From: Phytohabitans sp036906915
Lineage (GTDB): Bacteria; Actinomycetota; Actinomycetes; Mycobacteriales; Micromonosporaceae
DNA: 64,000 nucleotides
NCBI RefSeq assembly: GCF_036906915.1
Contig: NZ_JBAKHX010000026.1
Coordinates: 1 to 64,000, forward strand
Reading direction: 5' to 3'
Every line of letters begins with the position of its first letter. Positions within the stretch are counted from its first letter, which is position 1. Below the pieces are notes generated by a model. It was given only the letters and a program-made list of their open reading frames with translations. It searched no databases and was not told where the DNA came from. Both the position numbers and the translations under genes were made by a program. Shown one piece after another: positions 62,152-64,000 of this stretch.

Positions 62152-62978
62152 GCCTTGACCGCGCCTTCCATGATCCCGCCGATGATCTGGCGACCGAAGA
62201 TTATGAAGACCAGCAGCAGCGGAAGTGTGGCGATTGCCGTGCCGGTGAAGACCTGCGACATGTCCTGGTAGTAGCCGTTGGACAGGGCGCGCAGGGAGAG
62301 CTGGACCGTCGGGTTCTGGGGGTCGTTGAGGACCGCGTACGGCCAGAGGAAGTCGTTCCACGTGGTCATGAACGTGAGTAGGCCGAGCACCGCGGCGGCC
62401 GGCCGGAGCGCTGGGGCGACCACGCTCCAGAAGATGCGGAACGTGGTGCAACCGTCCACTCTGGCCGCTTCGATGAGCTCGCTCGACACGGCCTGGCTGG
62501 CGTACTGGCGCATCATGAACACGCCGAACCCGGTGACTAGCCCGGGCACGATGACGGCCTGCAGCTCATCGTTCCAGTTGAGCTTTGTCATCAGCATGTA
62601 GAGCGGGATGACGCCGAGTTGGGTGGGCACCATCATGGTCGCGATGATCACCAGGAGCAGCGCGTTGGAGCCGCGGAACCGCAGCTTCGCGAACGCGAAC
62701 CCGGCCAGCGACGAGAAGAACACCACGGACACGGTGACGCAGCCGGCGACGATAGCGGAGTTGAGCATGCCGGTGAGGAAGTGGGCGTCGGAGTTGCTGA
62801 GCAGTCGGTCGACGTTGCCGGGCAGGTTGCCGCCTGGGGTCACCGGCGGCGGCACCTCGCCCATGGTGTCGCTGGACCGGGTGGCCACGACGAACATCCA
62901 GTAGATGGGGAAGGCGGACATCAGGATCGCGACGACCAGCGTCGCGTACGTAAGGCGGGTGCCGCTCCAGAGCCGCAT
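62148..62978 (-). CDS. Carbohydrate ABC transporter permease (MalG type)
   Basis: A 276-residue membrane protein with six predicted segments and the EAA loop ELIEAARVDGCTTFRIFWSV. ATG 62978 is chosen; GTG 62984, overlapping the previous stop, is also possible. It follows the other permease gene and is coupled to the beta-glucosidase gene. A much longer open frame upstream is antisense-like and not coding. Confidence 0.9.
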   Translation of the reverse strand: MRLWSGTRLTYATLVVAILMSAFPIYWMFVVATRSSDTMGEVPPPVTPGGNLPGNVDRLLSNSDAHFLTGMLNSAIVAGCVTVSVVFFSSLAGFAFAKLRFRGSNALLLVIIATMMVPTQLGVIPLYMLMTKLNWNDELQAVIVPGLVTGFGVFMMRQYASQAVSSELIEAARVDGCTTFRIFWSVVAPALRPAAAVLGLLTFMTTWNDFLWPYAVLNDPQNPTVQLSLRALSNGYYQDMSQVFTGTAIATLPLLLVFIIFGRQIIGGIMEGAVKA

Positions 62979-62980
62979 GG

Positions 62981-63955
62981 TCACCGCCCTCCCCGGGAGA
63001 GGCGCCGGATGAGCACCACGTTGACGATCGCCACGATCGCGATGAGGGCGAAGAGCATCCAGGCGACCGCTCCGCCGTACCCGAAGTTGAAGTTGGGTGC
63101 GAAGGCGTTCTCGAACATGTACATGGTCATGGTCTGTGACTCCCGGCTGGGCCCGCCGCGGATGGGGTTGGTGCCCGAGTTGAACAGCAGCGGTTCGGTG
63201 AAGAGCTGGAGGCCGCCGATGGTCGACACGATGATGCAGAAGATGATTGTCGGCCGGAGCATCGGCACGGTGATCGACCAGAACTGCCGGGCGGCGTTCG
63301 CGCCGTCGATCGCGGCCGACTCGTACAGGTCGCGCGGGATCGCCTGCATGGCGGCCAGGAAGATGAGCGCGTTGTACCCGGTCCATCGCCAGTCGACCAT
63401 TGTGGACACCGCGACCCAGGAGGCGAACCGGTTGGCGCGCCAGTCGATGGCGTCGATGCCGACCAGGTCGAGTGTCCAGTTGATGAGGCCGAACTCGCGG
63501 CTGAAGAGTTGGCCGAAGACGATGGCCACGGCGGCGGTGGACGTGATGTTCGGGATGAGGATGCCCATCCGGAAGAGCGTCCGGGCACGCAGCTGCCGGT
63601 TGAGCAGGTTGGCGATCCAGAGCGCGAGCAGCAGCTGCGGCACCGTCGAGATGACGAAGATGCCGAGCGTGTTGACCACCGAGTGCCAGAAGTCGGCGTC
63701 GCCCATCAGCTGCGTGTAGTTGTCCAGCCCGACGAACGGGTGGTCCTCCGCGAGCAGGTCCCAGTCGTGCAGCGAGACCCAGAGCGTGTACGCGAGCGGG
63801 TAGGCGCCGAAGACTCCGAAGAGGACGAAGAACGGCGCGATGTACAGGTAGGGCGAGGCCTTGATGTCCAGCCGGGTCAGCCGGAATCGGGGTGGGTGCC
63901 CGGGGCGGGGTGCCGCCGCCCCGGGCTCGACACGGGTTTCCAGGTGGAGGGCCAC
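62981..63955 (-). CDS. Carbohydrate ABC transporter permease (MalF type)
   Basis: A 324-residue permease starting at GTG 63955. A cytoplasmic leader of about 33 residues precedes the first membrane segment (YLYIAPFFVLFGVFGAYPLA). The EAA loop reads DLYESAAIDGANAARQFWSI near residues 212-231. It is the first permease of the importer that feeds the beta-glucosidase. Its start is 2 bp from the end of the binding-protein gene. Confidence 0.9.
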   Translation of the reverse strand: MALHLETRVEPGAAAPRPGHPPRFRLTRLDIKASPYLYIAPFFVLFGVFGAYPLAYTLWVSLHDWDLLAEDHPFVGLDNYTQLMGDADFWHSVVNTLGIFVISTVPQLLLALWIANLLNRQLRARTLFRMGILIPNITSTAAVAIVFGQLFSREFGLINWTLDLVGIDAIDWRANRFASWVAVSTMVDWRWTGYNALIFLAAMQAIPRDLYESAAIDGANAARQFWSITVPMLRPTIIFCIIVSTIGGLQLFTEPLLFNSGTNPIRGGPSRESQTMTMYMFENAFAPNFNFGYGGAVAWMLFALIAIVAIVNVVLIRRLSRGGR

Positions 63956-64000
63956 TTACTTGTCCGCGGCCTTCTTGGCGCCCGCGACCGCGTCGCTCCA
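63956..64000 (-). CDS. Extracellular solute-binding protein, C-terminal end (partial)
   Basis: Only the last 14 codons are in the window (WSDAVAGAKKAADK then TAA). The Lys/Ala-rich tail and the position just upstream of two sugar permeases make a carbohydrate-binding lipoprotein very likely. The rest lies beyond the window end. Confidence 0.6.
   Translation of the reverse strand, partial: WSDAVAGAKKAADK

Overview
The window is chromosomal DNA of a high-GC actinomycete, most likely a member of the Micromonosporaceae or a close relative. Reasons are the strong G/C bias at third codon positions, frequent GTG starts, ATGA/GTGA stop-start overlaps, the 1626-residue NAD-glutamate dehydrogenase, and the gene order etfBA / cysteine desulfurase / mnmA / metE-like / ligA / gatCAB. 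The family assignment is inference. No rRNA, tRNA, transposase, integrase, CRISPR array or secondary-metabolite cluster was seen.

Layout. 1-13 kb: an FtsX-type permease, a thioredoxin/TPR protein, an arginase-family enzyme, a repeat-rich gap, a lipoprotein penicillin-binding protein, the large glutamate dehydrogenase and a GNAT protein. 13.3-21 kb: a decayed membrane-protein gene, a glycoside hydrolase 3 (NagZ-type) gene divergent from a ROK regulator, a two-gene ABC exporter, a lone ABC ATPase, a first ribokinase, a YccF protein and a small hypothetical. 21.1-32.6 kb: one long co-directional, largely overlapping operon. It holds a LacI regulator with two operator-like palindromes, a complete sugar ABC importer, two different ADP-ribosylglycohydrolase-family proteins, a second ribokinase, a glycosidase-like protein fused to a formylglycine-enzyme-like domain, a CaiB/BaiF CoA-transferase and a CitE-like lyase. 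32.6-40.8 kb: dimethylargininase, two tandem DUF6232 proteins, enoyl-CoA hydratase, an Hsp70-like membrane protein, an acetolactate-synthase-like ThDP enzyme, small membrane proteins and a second GNAT. 40.8-53.9 kb: housekeeping genes (etfBA, cysteine desulfurase, mnmA, metE-like, ligA, a GGDEF-EAL protein, gatCAB). 54-60 kb: a phosphoesterase, a LysR remnant, an active/inactive M16 protease pair, a nucleotidyltransferase-fold protein, a DUF2293 protein and a truncated response-regulator gene. 60.8-64 kb: a beta-glucosidase with its sugar ABC importer, cut by the window end.

The most interesting metabolic unit is the 21.1-32.6 kb operon. Its content suggests import of a ribosylated compound, glycosidic cleavage by the ADP-ribosylglycohydrolase-like enzymes, phosphorylation of released ribose, and CoA-dependent cleavage of an acidic aglycone. 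The reading is inference; I know of no described pathway with this gene set.

The most interesting non-coding feature is a repeat family with seven copies, each a 63-bp imperfect palindrome. Six of the seven also carry a third arm at a fixed offset on one side. Copies lie mainly between convergent genes, and one lies exactly where a response-regulator gene is cut off. Several other hairpins, short tandem repeats and pseudogenes are recorded below.
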